Positions 51,901 to 62,187 are shown, numbered from the stretch's first letter. The stretch is 64,000 nt of DNA from Lachnospiraceae bacterium (GCA_015057435.1 SVEJ01000002.1:1-64000), one strand, 5' to 3'. The notes: a model not told the origin generated them from the letters alone. Numbers and translations: made by a program.

Positions 51901-53042
51901 CTACTCTCAATTGTTTCATAAACCCATTGTTCAGTATCAAGAATCTGTTCTACCGTTGGGTTTTCTATCAAATCATGTCGTTGCATGCAAAATTCTATCA
52001 TATCATAGATTTCCATAAATCTAACACGCTTATTCAAGAACTTTGCAACAGCTAACTCATTGGCTGCATTAAAGACTGTTGGCATACTTCCTCCAACTTT
52101 TAATGCATCAAAGGCAAAGCGTAATCCTAAAAATGTGTCCATATCCGGTTTTTCAAATGTGATTTCGCTTAACATAGAAAAATCTAATCTTTTACCATCC
52201 AAATAAACTCGATTCGGATAGTATAACGCAAACTGAATCGGTAATCTCATATCAGGCGTCCCAAGTTGTGCCATAACCGCTCCATCTTCAAATTCTACCA
52301 TAGAATGAATAATGCTTTGCGGTTGTACTACGACTTCAATCTGAGAAGGGTCTACATCAAACAACCACTTTGCTTCAATAACTTCTAATCCTTTATTAAC
52401 CATAGTTGCCGAATCAATTGTAATTTTACGACCCATAGCCCAATTCGGATGTTTTAACGCCTGTTCAAGCGTTACTAACTCTAAATCCTGCTTCGTCATT
52501 CCTCGGAACGGTCCTCCTGATGCCGTCAAAAGAATCTTACTAATCTTATTATCATTTTCTCCATTCAAGCATTGGAATATCGCTGAATGTTCACTGTCAA
52601 CCGGTAATATGCGAACATTATATTCTTTGGCCAACGGCATAATAATATGACCAGCTGTTACCAATGTTTCTTTGTTGGCCAATCCAATGTCTTTACCTGC
52701 TTTAATTGCTGCAATAGTCGGTTGAATTCCAATCATTCCCACTATCGCTGTAACTAATATATCCGAAGACGCAATTGTAGCAACTTCAAGTAATCCTTCC
52801 ATGCCGGACACAACCTTACATGCAGGTGTTACATCACTAATTGCAATGCGCAGTTCATCCGCTTTTGTTTTGCTCCAAACAGCTACCAATTCCGGATGAA
52901 ATTCTCGAATCTGTTCTTCCAATAGGGTAATATTACTACCTGCAGAGATAGCAACTAATTCCAAATCATCATTGTGACGAATTACATCCAATGTCTGTGT
53001 TCCAATAGAGCCCGTGGAACCCAAAATCGCAACTTTTTTCAT
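51888..53042 (-). CDS. dxr: 1-deoxy-D-xylulose 5-phosphate reductoisomerase
   Basis: It converts DXP to MEP with NADPH. The 384-residue protein begins KKVAILGSTGSIGTQTLDVIR (NADPH loop) and contains LPVDSEHSAIFQ, SGGPFRG and PNWAMGRKITIDSATMVNKGLEVIEA, which hold the metal and substrate residues. AGGAGG precedes the ATG. It overlaps rseP. Confidence 0.97.
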   Translation of the reverse strand: MKKVAILGSTGSIGTQTLDVIRHNDDLELVAISAGSNITLLEEQIREFHPELVAVWSKTKADELRIAISDVTPACKVVSGMEGLLEVATIASSDILVTAIVGMIGIQPTIAAIKAGKDIGLANKETLVTAGHIIMPLAKEYNVRILPVDSEHSAIFQCLNGENDNKISKILLTASGGPFRGMTKQDLELVTLEQALKHPNWAMGRKITIDSATMVNKGLEVIEAKWLFDVDPSQIEVVVQPQSIIHSMVEFEDGAVMAQLGTPDMRLPIQFALYYPNRVYLDGKRLDFSMLSEITFEKPDMDTFLGLRFAFDALKVGGSMPTVFNAANELAVAKFLNKRVRFMEIYDMIEFCMQRHDLIENPTVEQILDTEQWVYETIESRWIS

Positions 53043-53090
53043 GTTTTCCTCCTAGAATAAAGCATATGTAAAATATGTGATAAACCACAC

Positions 53091-53117
53091 AAAAGAGTCC
53101 GCAAGCGAACTCTTTTT
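53091..53117. terminator. Hairpin between cdsA and dxr
   Basis: A 7-bp stem extended by three GC pairs after a mismatch (53092-53102 with 53105-53115), flanked by A- and T-runs. On the minus strand only four T follow, so readthrough into dxr is likely. Confidence 0.5.
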
Positions 53118-53122
53118 TAATG

Positions 53123-53920
53123 TTAAGATAGAACATAAAAAACTTCTACTAAATAATATATGATTGGTGCAGTAAATAATATACTGTCAATCCTGTCTAA
53201 CATACCGCCATGTCCAACAATCAAATTACTATAGTCTTTGATATCATTATCTCGTTTGATTGCAGACGCTGCCAAATCACCTATAACCGCAGGAATCGCT
53301 CCTAACGCTGCAATGATGGAACAATACACACCCGGCAACGGCAAATACTTCGCAAAAACAATTCCGTAAGCAAGACCAATGATACCTGCACCTACAATAC
53401 CTCCGAAAAATCCTTCAACACTCTTATTCGGACTAACTTTTGGTGAAAACTTATGTTTTCCAATCGCACTTCCTACTAAATATGCAAAAATATCATTAAT
53501 CCAACTTGAAATAAGAACAAAAAATGATAATGCCAATCCTTGTTCCATGGAACGAATTCGTAAAATATACGAAAGCAATATCGCTCCATACAAAAAACTA
53601 AAAATAGCACGCATCATATCAGTATCTTTGTACTTCGGAAATCGAAATACATAAATTGCCAATGTAATTATAACAACAACAATTGATAGTGGCATAACTA
53701 ACTGTTCTTTTTCAAAATACAAAAATACATACAATAATACAGTAGCAATATAATTAACCCAAGCAAATGAAGATTTCTCTAAGGAATAAACCTTCAATAA
53801 CTCTCTAACTGCAATCAATGAAGAAAGTGTCAGAATAATTGCTGTTACCACACCTCCGGCAAATAATGCTATGAGTGTAATGATTCCAACAATTGTACCA
53901 CCTATTAATCGATTTTTCAT
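53123..53920 (-). CDS. cdsA: Phosphatidate cytidylyltransferase
   Basis: The 265-residue membrane enzyme makes CDP-diacylglycerol. It has about eight hydrophobic segments, and the C-terminal signature GDLAASAIKRDNDIKDYSNLIVGHGGMLDRIDS is diagnostic. It lies 6 bp after uppS; the ribosome site (GGGGTAT) is modest, and translation may be coupled. Confidence 0.95.
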   Translation of the reverse strand: MKNRLIGGTIVGIITLIALFAGGVVTAIILTLSSLIAVRELLKVYSLEKSSFAWVNYIATVLLYVFLYFEKEQLVMPLSIVVVIITLAIYVFRFPKYKDTDMMRAIFSFLYGAILLSYILRIRSMEQGLALSFFVLISSWINDIFAYLVGSAIGKHKFSPKVSPNKSVEGFFGGIVGAGIIGLAYGIVFAKYLPLPGVYCSIIAALGAIPAVIGDLAASAIKRDNDIKDYSNLIVGHGGMLDRIDSILFTAPIIYYLVEVFYVLS

Positions 53921-53926
53921 AAACGT

Positions 53927-54661
53927 CTATACCCCGCCAAATCGACGTTCCTTTCCATTGTAGTAACGAATAGCAGTTAATAAATCATATTTATTAAAAT
54001 CAGGCCACAATACGTCCGTAAAATAAAACTCTGTATATGCCAACTGCCAAGGCAAAAAATTAGATAATCGCTCTTCTCCGCTTGTACGAATCAACAAATC
54101 AGGATCCGGCAAGCCAACTGTATCCAAATAATTATTAATCAACTCTTCCGTAACATCTTCCGGCAGTATTTTATGATCAAGAACATCTTGAGCAATACCT
54201 GCAACAGCTCTTCTAATCTCATCTCTTCCGCCATAGTTAATTGCGATTGTAAACTTTAGCCCGGTCGCATTCTTCGTCGCCTCTTCTAATTCATTGATTC
54301 GATCTACCAATTTCTTATCCAAACCGGTCTTATCTCCAATTACACGAACTTGCATATTGTTCTTCGTAGAACGCTCTATACAATCTATGAGATACTTTCC
54401 AAGAAGTTTCATTAATGCATCTACTTCTTCCTTTGAACGTTTCCAATTCTCAGTAGAAAATGCGTACACAGTCATATATTCTATTCCCATATTATATGCA
54501 TCTTCAATAATCTGTTCTACTGTTTTTGAACCTTGTACATGACCATAATTACGCGGCATATTTCTTTTTTTTGCCCATCTGCCATTTCCATCGAGAATGA
54601 TTGCTACATGTTTTGGTACATTTAATTGTTCATCCTTAATTGCCTGTAAAATCGTTTCCAA
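53927..54661 (-). CDS. uppS: Undecaprenyl diphosphate synthase (cis-prenyltransferase)
   Basis: It extends farnesyl diphosphate to the C55 lipid carrier for wall synthesis. The 244-residue protein has the catalytic Asp in AIILDGNGRWAKKR, and IRTSGEERLSNFLPWQLAYTEFYF near the C-terminus. I propose the TTG at 54661: GGAGG lies 5 nt upstream. The longer frame would start with a TTG that overlaps that GGAGG and has no ribosome site of its own. It follows frr closely. Confidence 0.93.
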   Translation of the reverse strand: METILQAIKDEQLNVPKHVAIILDGNGRWAKKRNMPRNYGHVQGSKTVEQIIEDAYNMGIEYMTVYAFSTENWKRSKEEVDALMKLLGKYLIDCIERSTKNNMQVRVIGDKTGLDKKLVDRINELEEATKNATGLKFTIAINYGGRDEIRRAVAGIAQDVLDHKILPEDVTEELINNYLDTVGLPDPDLLIRTSGEERLSNFLPWQLAYTEFYFTDVLWPDFNKYDLLTAIRYYNGKERRFGGV

Positions 54662-54675
54662 ATCAGCCTCCAAAA

Positions 54676-55221
54676 TTATACAGTCATAATCTCTTTTGAC
54701 TTATTCTCAATTGCAGAATCTACTTTATCTACATACTTATCTGTCAATTTCTGAACCTGATCCTCATAATCTTTTGATTCATCTTCTGAAATTTCATTAG
54801 CCTTTAGCTGCTTTTTGAAGTAATCATTAGCATCACGACGCACGTTACGAATTGCAACTTTTGTATTCTCACCTTTTTTCTTGATATCTTTTACCAATTC
54901 TTTACGACGGTCCTCTGTTAATTCAGGGAAATTCAAAATAATTGACTTTCCGTCATTATTTGGTGTAAGTCCAAGATCAGAACATAGAATAGATTTCTCA
55001 ATTTCTTTCAATAATGAAGCTTCCCATGGTGTAATCACAATTGTACGAGCTTCCGGAACGCTAATATTACCAACCTGTTGCATCGGTGTTGGTACACCGT
55101 AATACTCAACTTTTAACTTATTCAAAATATTAGGATTTGCACGTCCTGCTCTAATATTAGAATACTCGCTCTCTAAGCTTTCTAATGATTTTGTCATTTT
55201 TTCTTCGAATTGTTTTAACAT
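54676..55221 (-). CDS. frr: Ribosome recycling factor
   Basis: RRF splits post-termination ribosomes with EF-G. The 181-residue protein has the conserved NIRAGRANPNILNKLKVEYYGVPTPMQQVGNISVPEAR and the C-terminal helix bundle (QKLTDKYVDKVD). AGGAGGAG precedes the ATG. Part of the pyrH-frr-uppS-cdsA block. Confidence 0.97.
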   Translation of the reverse strand: MLKQFEEKMTKSLESLESEYSNIRAGRANPNILNKLKVEYYGVPTPMQQVGNISVPEARTIVITPWEASLLKEIEKSILCSDLGLTPNNDGKSIILNFPELTEDRRKELVKDIKKKGENTKVAIRNVRRDANDYFKKQLKANEISEDESKDYEDQVQKLTDKYVDKVDSAIENKSKEIMTV

Positions 55222-55284
55222 CTTTAATCTCCTCCTAGATATGTATTATATGCATTTTATTATTTCATAAATATAGAATTCAAA

Positions 55285-55986
55285 TTATGCTTCGATAAAT
55301 GTTCCATTAGATTGACCTGTCATAGCTTTTACAATGCTATCTTGATCATTCAACCCAAACAACATCATAGGCATATGATTTTCCATCGCTAATACCGCAG
55401 ATGCCAAATCAATTACACCTAATTGTTGATCTACAATATCCTTCATCTTCATTGTATCGTATTTCTTTGCATTTGGATTCGTCTTAGGATCACTGTCATA
55501 TACACCATCAATTGCCTTACCTGACAATATCACGTCCGCTTCAATCTCAATTGCCATCAAAACAGTAGACATATCTGTTGAAAAATACGGATGTCCCGTT
55601 CCTCCCGCAAAAAACACAACTTCCTGACGATTAAGTGCTTCAACAGCTAAATCCTTTGTAAACAACTCTGTTACATTGCCACAAACGAATGGTGACATAA
55701 TTCTTGTTTTCAAACCAACTGTTCGAAACATATCAGCTGCATAGATACAATTCATTACTGTCGCAAGCATACCGATCTGATCTGCTTTTACTCGGTCCAT
55801 ATTTTCAGAAGTTCTTCCTCTCCAAAAATTACCACCACCAATTACAATAGCAACCTGCTTACCGGCATCTACAGCACCTTTCACTTGTCTGGCAACATCT
55901 AATACCGTTTTCTCATCAAAACCCTGATGTTTATCACCAGCCAATGCTTCTCCACTTAATTTTAATAAAATTCTGTTCATATCCAT
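55285..55986 (-). CDS. pyrH: Uridylate kinase
   Basis: The hexameric bacterial UMP kinase. The 233-residue protein has LKLSGEALAG, VIGGGNFWRGR and GNVTELFTKDLAVEAL typical of the amino-acid-kinase fold, and FFAGGTGHPYFSTDM in the UMP site. AGGAG lies 9 nt before the ATG at 55986; the ATG two codons on is an alternative. It follows the bactofilin gene by 12 bp instead of tsf, which is unusual. Confidence 0.95.
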   Translation of the reverse strand: MDMNRILLKLSGEALAGDKHQGFDEKTVLDVARQVKGAVDAGKQVAIVIGGGNFWRGRTSENMDRVKADQIGMLATVMNCIYAADMFRTVGLKTRIMSPFVCGNVTELFTKDLAVEALNRQEVVFFAGGTGHPYFSTDMSTVLMAIEIEADVILSGKAIDGVYDSDPKTNPNAKKYDTMKMKDIVDQQLGVIDLASAVLAMENHMPMMLFGLNDQDSIVKAMTGQSNGTFIEA

Positions 55987-55998
55987 TGTACAAATCTC

Positions 55999-57813
55999 CT
56001 ATGCAAAAAAGCTCTTAACATCAATATCAGAATAACTTTGTGAACAGAAACCTTCTATCACAGCACCATTATTAATCTGAACTGAACGTGACTTAATATT
56101 ACCCATAATAACTGCAGTAGAATCAACGATTACAGGTCCTTTTACATCAATATCACCATTAACCGCACCTGCAATTACAGCTGACTCACCTTCAATGCCA
56201 CCAATAATCATTGTGCCAACTCCAACTTTAACACTTCCATAAGATTTCACATTACCTTCAATTCTTGCACCATTAGCATACAACTCGCCTGCTGTAATAT
56301 CACCAACAACATTACCGCCAACAACTACTTTACCTTTACAAACAACACTACCTTCAATCGCACCTATAATATCAATAGAGCCGTCTGTTTCTAAGTCACC
56401 TTTTAACTTTGTTCCTTTTGTAATATACGTTGTTTCAGTATCTGCTTCATCTACATTAAATACTTTTTCTTCAACCTTTTTCTTTTCTTCTTTTACTTCT
56501 TCAACCGAATTAATTGAAATAACATCTTTATCTTTACTCATATCTTCTTCCTCCAAAGATTCTTCTACCGAATCTGAATCATCTACTGTCTCTTTTATCG
56601 ATTCATTCGATATTTCTTCTACTGTTTCTTCAATAGGTTCTTCTATTTTTTCCTCAACAGACTCTTCGATTAATTCTTCAATCACTTCTTCAGGAGTCAG
56701 TTCAACTTCAGTATTCGTAGCTTCTTCGACAGTTTCTTCTATTGTGTCGTCAAACACTCCTTCAATATTCTCCTCAAGTGTATCTTTAACTTCTTCTACC
56801 GATTCTTGAACGAACGCTTCCTCTGTCTCTTCAACAACTTCTTCTGCCGATTCTTCAACGAATGCTTCCTCTGTCTCTTCGACAACTTCTTCTGCCGATT
56901 CTTCAATAAATGATTTTTCTGTCTCTTCGATATTTTCTTCTATCTGTTCTTCAATCGAATCTTCAACAACTTCTTCCTTTACATCTTCTACCGATTCATC
57001 CAAAATCGTAGCTGATACTTCTTCTGAATTCGTATCATTATTGTTTTCATTCTGCACTTCTTCAACCACATCTTGAAGCTGTTGCAACATATCTTCTAAC
57101 GACTCACTTGGAAGTGTTATTTCTTCATCTGTATCCTCATGCGCATTTTCAGATACCGTGTTATTCGCTTCTAATTGATTCAACAAATCATCAACAGACA
57201 ACTCCTCAGTGCTTGTAATATCTTGTTCTTCGTCAATCTTATTCGCACTCTCATCAGATGCTATATCAGCGGATTGTTTCATAGCTAATTGATTTAACAA
57301 TTCTTCCACTGACATATCCATCGTATTCACTTCCATGTCATCATCCAAAAGCATTGTCTGCTCCGGTTCATCACTATATAACTCTTTATCTAATAATTCA
57401 TCAATCTGATCAAGCATATCCTCCGGTGCAATTCCAAGTTCATCTAAAGGAACTTCATCTGCTATCTGTTCTTGATCCACAGCCTCTACTGTTTCTTCCT
57501 CACCAGATATCGGAGTATCCATTATCGTATCAAGAAGCTCTTCTATTGTTTCTTCATTCGTATGTTCATCGGACACATTCTCTTTGGATTCTTCTTGTGT
57601 CTCAACTTCTTCTACTTGTTTTTTTGTAGTTTTCTTTCTCGTGCGAGTTGTTTTTGGAGATGCTTTTTCTTTTTGCTTCTTAACTTTCTTTGGTTGTTCT
57701 ACAAGCTCTTCCTCTTCAATTATCTCATTCTCATCATACATCTCATTACCATCAGGCATCAGTTCATTCATCGCCTGTGTAAAATCTGCTTTAAAATCTT
57801 TAAAAAAACTCAT
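55999..57813 (-). CDS. Bactofilin with very long acidic N-terminal region
   Basis: The 604-residue protein ends in a bactofilin domain (about 455-590): regularly spaced glycine/valine beta rungs such as GDLETDGSIDIIGAIEGSVVCKGKVVVGGNVVGD. Bactofilins are cytoskeletal polymers of 110-200 residues. Here about 450 residues precede the domain: a basic patch (KKVKKQKEKASPKTTRTRKKTTKK) and then a glutamate-rich region with an imperfect repeat EESAEEVVEETEEAFV. GGAGG supports the ATG at 57813. It sits in the tsf-pyrH interval of a core operon. The N-terminus resembles flexible linkers of division or polarity proteins. Confidence 0.82.
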   Translation of the reverse strand: MSFFKDFKADFTQAMNELMPDGNEMYDENEIIEEEELVEQPKKVKKQKEKASPKTTRTRKKTTKKQVEEVETQEESKENVSDEHTNEETIEELLDTIMDTPISGEEETVEAVDQEQIADEVPLDELGIAPEDMLDQIDELLDKELYSDEPEQTMLLDDDMEVNTMDMSVEELLNQLAMKQSADIASDESANKIDEEQDITSTEELSVDDLLNQLEANNTVSENAHEDTDEEITLPSESLEDMLQQLQDVVEEVQNENNNDTNSEEVSATILDESVEDVKEEVVEDSIEEQIEENIEETEKSFIEESAEEVVEETEEAFVEESAEEVVEETEEAFVQESVEEVKDTLEENIEGVFDDTIEETVEEATNTEVELTPEEVIEELIEESVEEKIEEPIEETVEEISNESIKETVDDSDSVEESLEEEDMSKDKDVISINSVEEVKEEKKKVEEKVFNVDEADTETTYITKGTKLKGDLETDGSIDIIGAIEGSVVCKGKVVVGGNVVGDITAGELYANGARIEGNVKSYGSVKVGVGTMIIGGIEGESAVIAGAVNGDIDVKGPVIVDSTAVIMGNIKSRSVQINNGAVIEGFCSQSYSDIDVKSFFA

Positions 57814-57827
57814 ATAATCCTCCAAAT

Positions 57828-58055
57828 CTAAATGTATAATTGTTTTTCTATCATAACAATCTGATTTTGTGAATAAATCTGATTAATCTTATTTTCTAAC
57901 TTTAATACTTTCATAATCAAAACAAAATTCAAGATTACAGAAGAAAACAGCAAAAAAACAGCGGCAAATACAATAAGAGTCTTCAATCTGTTCACTCTCT
58001 TTCGCTTAGATGCCTTCTTATTATGCTTTTCATTTGTATTATTAACCGTTGCCAT
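57828..58055 (-). CDS. Small membrane protein with coiled coil
   Basis: A 75-residue protein with a basic cytoplasmic N-terminus (KHNKKASKRKRVNR), one membrane helix (about 26-47) and a short coiled coil (VLKLENKINQIYSQNQ). The plan is like FtsL/DivIC-type division proteins, but it is too short for a firm match. GAAAGGA precedes the ATG. It lies 14 bp upstream of the bactofilin gene, so the two are probably co-expressed. Confidence 0.55.
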   Translation of the reverse strand: MATVNNTNEKHNKKASKRKRVNRLKTLIVFAAVFLLFSSVILNFVLIMKVLKLENKINQIYSQNQIVMIEKQLYI

Positions 58056-58157
58056 ATCCGATATCCTTTCATATAGATTTCATTCCTCAGAAATCTTCAC
58101 ATGATTACGTTTCATTATAGCATAACATCCACCAAATTGAAACCTTAAAAATAGTAA

Positions 58158-58187
58158 AAAGGAATCGATCAAAAAATCGATTCCTTT
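58158..58187 (-). terminator. Terminator of the Na/Pi cotransporter gene
   Basis: A perfect 12-bp stem (58158-58169 with 58176-58187) is followed on the minus strand by a T-run. It separates this gene from the bactofilin unit. Confidence 0.85.
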
Positions 58188-58216
58188 CAGTAATTCATTT
58201 GACATTAAATATTAAA

Positions 58217-60016
58217 TTAAAACTTAATATTCTCTAACGGTGTAAGATATTGTGCTTTACGGTTTTCCTGTTCAGCAAGATATGATTGATCACCGGAAGC
58301 ATGTAATTCCTGTAAATATAAATGATGATTTTTCCAAATCTCTTCATTATTCTTACCTAACATTAACATTGCTATACTTGAACATTGGTCAGCCGCACGT
58401 TCGAAATATGTTAACATATCCATAAATATCAAACCGGAATTAATTGAACAGATTCCCTGACACAGACGATCTGTATGTCTATTCTTCAATAATAAAACCA
58501 TATCATCAATAACTTCTTCTAACGGTTCAATTCGACGTGCAGTATATTCATTATCTTGCTCTAATGCTTCAAGTGTCAAACGTAAAATTTCCGTAACTGC
58601 ATCTCCGATAATTGCCAATTCTTTTCTGGCACTCTTCGAGAATTTCAATTCTGAATCATACATCTTCTTTGCAAGCTCATCAAAATTAGTCGCATAATCA
58701 CCAATACGCTCAATATCACGAATACATTGCATTAACATACTATGTTGACGTTTGTCATGTTCTGCTTCCAAATTACTTGATAACTGAATCAGATAATTAT
58801 CTGCAGCATCGGTAAAACGGTCTAATCGCGTTTCATTTTCATTAATTAACTCTGTTTTATTATCTTCATATTTCTTAAATTGCTCTAAACTAAGAACAAT
58901 ATTATCCTTCGCTAAAGAAGCCATATTCGTTGCAAGCTTTGTAACTTCTCCCAATGCAACTGTAGGTGCAATCATAAGTTTGGAATCCAAAGCAGCAAGT
59001 TCCGGATAATCATCCTCTTGTTCTTCATCATCCTTGACAAGCGAACATGCAACCTTTACTAAAAGACCTGTAAATGGTAATAATACAATTGCAGTAATCA
59101 AATTAAACAGCGTCTGGAAATTAGCAATCACACCACTATCTACAGTACTGCCCCACAAATCAGCAAATCCACCTGCCTGTTTGATAATTGTCATTGCAAT
59201 CATAAATAAAATCGTTCCGATTGTATTAAATACGATATGAACAATACCTGTACGCTTTGCATCCTTTGATGAACCAATAGAACAAACCAATGCAGTTGTT
59301 ACACAAGTTCCCAAGTTAATACCCATAATAATCGGATAGATAAGATCAAATGTCATAACACCCGTTGATGACAAAGCCTGCAAAATACCTACCATTGCCG
59401 AAGAACTCTGTACAATTACTGTTAAAACTAAGCCTGTAAAAATACCAAGTAAAGGCATATCCGTAAAATACGCCAAAATGTTTGTAAACGCCGGTGATTC
59501 TGAAAGCGGTTCTACTGCATCTGTCATTGAGAGTAATCCCATAAATAAAATACCAAAGCCAAGTGCAATTAAACCAATATTCTTACTTGCCTCTTTTTTA
59601 ACAAACATAATTAAAATAATACCAATAATAAGTGCTAACGGAGCCAAAAAATCCGGTTTAAAAAACGCCAAAATAGAATTTCCTGACGAATCCACATCCA
59701 TCAAACGAATAATCTGTGCTGTTACAGTTGTACCGATATTAGCACCTAATACAATACTTACTGCTTGTTTCAAATTCAAAATTCCGGCACCAATCAAACC
59801 AACCGTTAATACAATCGTTGCCGTTGAACTTTGAATAATCGCTGTTACTAATGTACCTGTTAACAATCCTAAAAATACATTCTGTGTTAATTTTCCTAAT
59901 ACATTCTTCAATGTATTACCTGAGCCCTGTTTTAATCCATCTCCCATGATCTCCATTCCATAAAGGAACATTGCAAGACCACCAAGTAGCTTTACAGCCA
60001 TCATTAACGCATCCAT
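58217..60016 (-). CDS. Na/Pi cotransporter family protein with PhoU-like domain
   Basis: A 599-residue protein of the NptA/YjbB type. The N-terminal 345 residues form two inverted membrane repeats, each with the QSSxA signature (VTAIIQSSTATIVLTVG and VIVQSSSAMVGIL). The cytoplasmic C-terminal part (about 370-580) is PhoU-like and helical. It probably moves phosphate with sodium. AAGGGAGA supports the ATG at 60016. It is separated by hairpins from tsf and the bactofilin unit. Confidence 0.9.
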   Translation of the reverse strand: MDALMMAVKLLGGLAMFLYGMEIMGDGLKQGSGNTLKNVLGKLTQNVFLGLLTGTLVTAIIQSSTATIVLTVGLIGAGILNLKQAVSIVLGANIGTTVTAQIIRLMDVDSSGNSILAFFKPDFLAPLALIIGIILIMFVKKEASKNIGLIALGFGILFMGLLSMTDAVEPLSESPAFTNILAYFTDMPLLGIFTGLVLTVIVQSSSAMVGILQALSSTGVMTFDLIYPIIMGINLGTCVTTALVCSIGSSKDAKRTGIVHIVFNTIGTILFMIAMTIIKQAGGFADLWGSTVDSGVIANFQTLFNLITAIVLLPFTGLLVKVACSLVKDDEEQEDDYPELAALDSKLMIAPTVALGEVTKLATNMASLAKDNIVLSLEQFKKYEDNKTELINENETRLDRFTDAADNYLIQLSSNLEAEHDKRQHSMLMQCIRDIERIGDYATNFDELAKKMYDSELKFSKSARKELAIIGDAVTEILRLTLEALEQDNEYTARRIEPLEEVIDDMVLLLKNRHTDRLCQGICSINSGLIFMDMLTYFERAADQCSSIAMLMLGKNNEEIWKNHHLYLQELHASGDQSYLAEQENRKAQYLTPLENIKF

Positions 60017-60181
60017 TTTATTATCTCCCTTAATAAAAAATTGGGGTATCTCACCCAATTCAATATGATACTTTATTTATGTGAAACTGACAAGAAAAAT
60101 TTTATAAAATTGTCGAAAAAAATATGCAACACATATTGTATATTCTGCCAAATTTTCGATAACAAATATACAGAATATCAT

Positions 60182-60216
60182 AAAAAAACAGAGTATACAT
60201 ATTGTATACTCTGTTT
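60182..60216 (-). terminator. Terminator of tsf
   Basis: A perfect 13-bp stem (60186-60198 with 60204-60216) is followed on the minus strand by seven T. Confidence 0.9.
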
Positions 60217-60231
60217 CATATTTGAAAAAGA

Positions 60232-61311
60232 TTACTTATTCATCTGAGCAGCAACTTCTGCAGCGAAATCCTCGTTCTTCTTTTCCATACCTTCACCAAC
60301 TTCGAAACGAACGAATGTTTTGATAGTAAGATTCTTATTAACTGACTCAAGATACTTAGCAACTGTCTGCTTACCATCTTCTGCCTTTACATAAACCTGA
60401 TCAAGAAGACTGATTTCTTTTAACTGCTTAGAAATACGACCTTCGATCATGCCACCAAAAATTTTGTTGTCAACAATATTAGCCTTGTCCTGCATAGCCA
60501 AATCACTTAATGTAGCCTTAGCAGCGTCAGACAAGAAGTTGAATAAATACTTGTCATTCTTCTTCTCTTCATAGATTGCAAGATCTTCATCAGAGAATAA
60601 CTTGTCATTTACTGCCTTATCAAACAATGCATTTAAAATTGGCTTTGGAAGTGAAGCAGAATCATTCAAAGAACTATCTACTGTAATGTCTCTCATCTTA
60701 TCAATTTCTTCCTGAGAAATATCAGCTCTACCAACATACTGTGGATTCATAGCAGCAACCTGCATAGCAACGTTCATCAATGCTTCCTTCTCTGCATCGC
60801 CATTGTCACCTGTTGCAGCAACTAAAACACCAATCTTTCCGCCTGCGTGAAGATAAGTAGCTACGCAATCACCGGAAACCTTTGCAAATCTACGAACAGA
60901 TAACTTCTCTCCGATTGTAGATGTCTTCTCAACTAAAAGATCCTGAAGACCATTCATAGCAAGAAGAGAATCGATATCCTCACCATTCATACCACCATTT
61001 AATCCTGAAGCAAGTGCATTATCAGCAATTGTCTGTACAAATTCCTGGAACACTTCATTCTTAGCAACGAAATCCGTCTCTGAGTTAACCTCAACAACAA
61101 CTGCATCCGAACCATTAGTAGCTACACGTGCAATACCTTCAGCTGCAATTCTGCTAGCTTTTTTCTCCATCTTAGCAGCACCACTTTTTCTTAATACTTC
61201 AACAGCTGCTTCCATATTACCATCAGTCTCTGCAAGAGCCTTCTTACAGTCCATCATTCCTGCGCCGGTCATCTCTCTTAACTCTTTTACCATACTTGCT
61301 GTAATAGCCAT
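60232..61311 (-). CDS. tsf: Elongation factor Ts
   Basis: EF-Ts recycles EF-Tu by nucleotide exchange. The N-terminal UBA-like domain ([26 protein letters not shown]) and the TDFVAKNE motif are exact. The C-terminal [27 protein letters not shown] is also normal. At 359 residues it is longer than usual (about 290-310), because of extra sequence around residues 215-270 between the two halves of the core. GGAGG supports the ATG at 61311. It follows rpsB across a hairpin. Confidence 0.95.
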   Translation of the reverse strand: MAITASMVKELREMTGAGMMDCKKALAETDGNMEAAVEVLRKSGAAKMEKKASRIAAEGIARVATNGSDAVVVEVNSETDFVAKNEVFQEFVQTIADNALASGLNGGMNGEDIDSLLAMNGLQDLLVEKTSTIGEKLSVRRFAKVSGDCVATYLHAGGKIGVLVAATGDNGDAEKEALMNVAMQVAAMNPQYVGRADISQEEIDKMRDITVDSSLNDSASLPKPILNALFDKAVNDKLFSDEDLAIYEEKKNDKYLFNFLSDAAKATLSDLAMQDKANIVDNKIFGGMIEGRISKQLKEISLLDQVYVKAEDGKQTVAKYLESVNKNLTIKTFVRFEVGEGMEKKNEDFAAEVAAQMNK

Positions 61312-61387
61312 TTTAATTTCCTCCATAATAAAATAATTATTCTTGATTGAGATTATTATATCTAATATCTCAATTATACATTTCTTT

Positions 61388-61420
61388 AAGAAAAGCCTTA
61401 GCCCATTAGGCTAAGGCTTT
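61388..61420 (-). terminator. Hairpin between rpsB and tsf
   Basis: A perfect 12-bp stem (61392-61403 with 61409-61420) with a 5-base loop is followed on the minus strand by TTTTCTT. It is probably a partial terminator that lowers tsf relative to rpsB. Confidence 0.75.
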
Positions 61421-61455
61421 AAAGTCTTTCAAATGATTCTTTTGAATCTATCTAA

Positions 61456-62187
61456 TTATTCTGCATCTGCCTCTTCAGCAACTTCTTCAGCTACTTCAGC
61501 ATCTACACCCTGATTAGCTTCGATAACAGCATCAGCCATCTTTGCTACGATTAACTTAACCGCACGAATAGCATCATCGTTACCAGGAATTACATAATCT
61601 AACTCTTCAGGATCACAGTTTGTATCTGCAATACCTACTAAAGGAATTCCTAATGAATGTGCTTCCTGAATACAAATTCTTTCCTTACGTGGATCAACAA
61701 CAAAAATCATATCAGGAGCTCCGCCCATTTCTTTGATACCACCAAGGTTCTTCTGAAGCTTATCCATCTCTTTCTTAATCTGGATAACTTCCTTCTTAGG
61801 AAGAACATCAAATGTTCCGTCTTCTTCCATCTGCTCATACTTCTTCAAAGTAGCAATACGAGTCTCGATAGTCTTCCAGTTAGTAAGCATACCACCTAAC
61901 CATCTCTCATTAACATAGTACATACCACATCTCTCTGCTTCAGACTTAACTGAATCCTGAGCCTGCTTCTTAGTACCAACAAATAAAATCTTGCCACCCT
62001 CTGCAGCACATTTCTTAATTGCATCGTAAGCTTCATCTACCTTACCAACTGACTTCTGTAAGTCAATGATGTAGATACCGTTACGCTCAGTATAAATGTA
62101 CTCAGCCATCTTAGGGTTCCATCTTCTTGTCTGGTGTCCAAAATGCACACCTGCTTCCAATAACTGCTTCATTGAAATAACGCTCAT
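61456..62187 (-). CDS. rpsB: 30S ribosomal protein S2
   Basis: The 243-residue protein starts [26 protein letters not shown], with [13 protein letters not shown]-like and [15 protein letters not shown] segments. The C-terminus is an acidic tail ([14 protein letters not shown]). AGGAGG precedes the ATG. A strong promoter lies 130 bp upstream, leaving a leader that could hold an autoregulatory element. Confidence 0.97.
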   Translation of the reverse strand: MSVISMKQLLEAGVHFGHQTRRWNPKMAEYIYTERNGIYIIDLQKSVGKVDEAYDAIKKCAAEGGKILFVGTKKQAQDSVKSEAERCGMYYVNERWLGGMLTNWKTIETRIATLKKYEQMEEDGTFDVLPKKEVIQIKKEMDKLQKNLGGIKEMGGAPDMIFVVDPRKERICIQEAHSLGIPLVGIADTNCDPEELDYVIPGNDDAIRAVKLIVAKMADAVIEANQGVDAEVAEEVAEEADAE

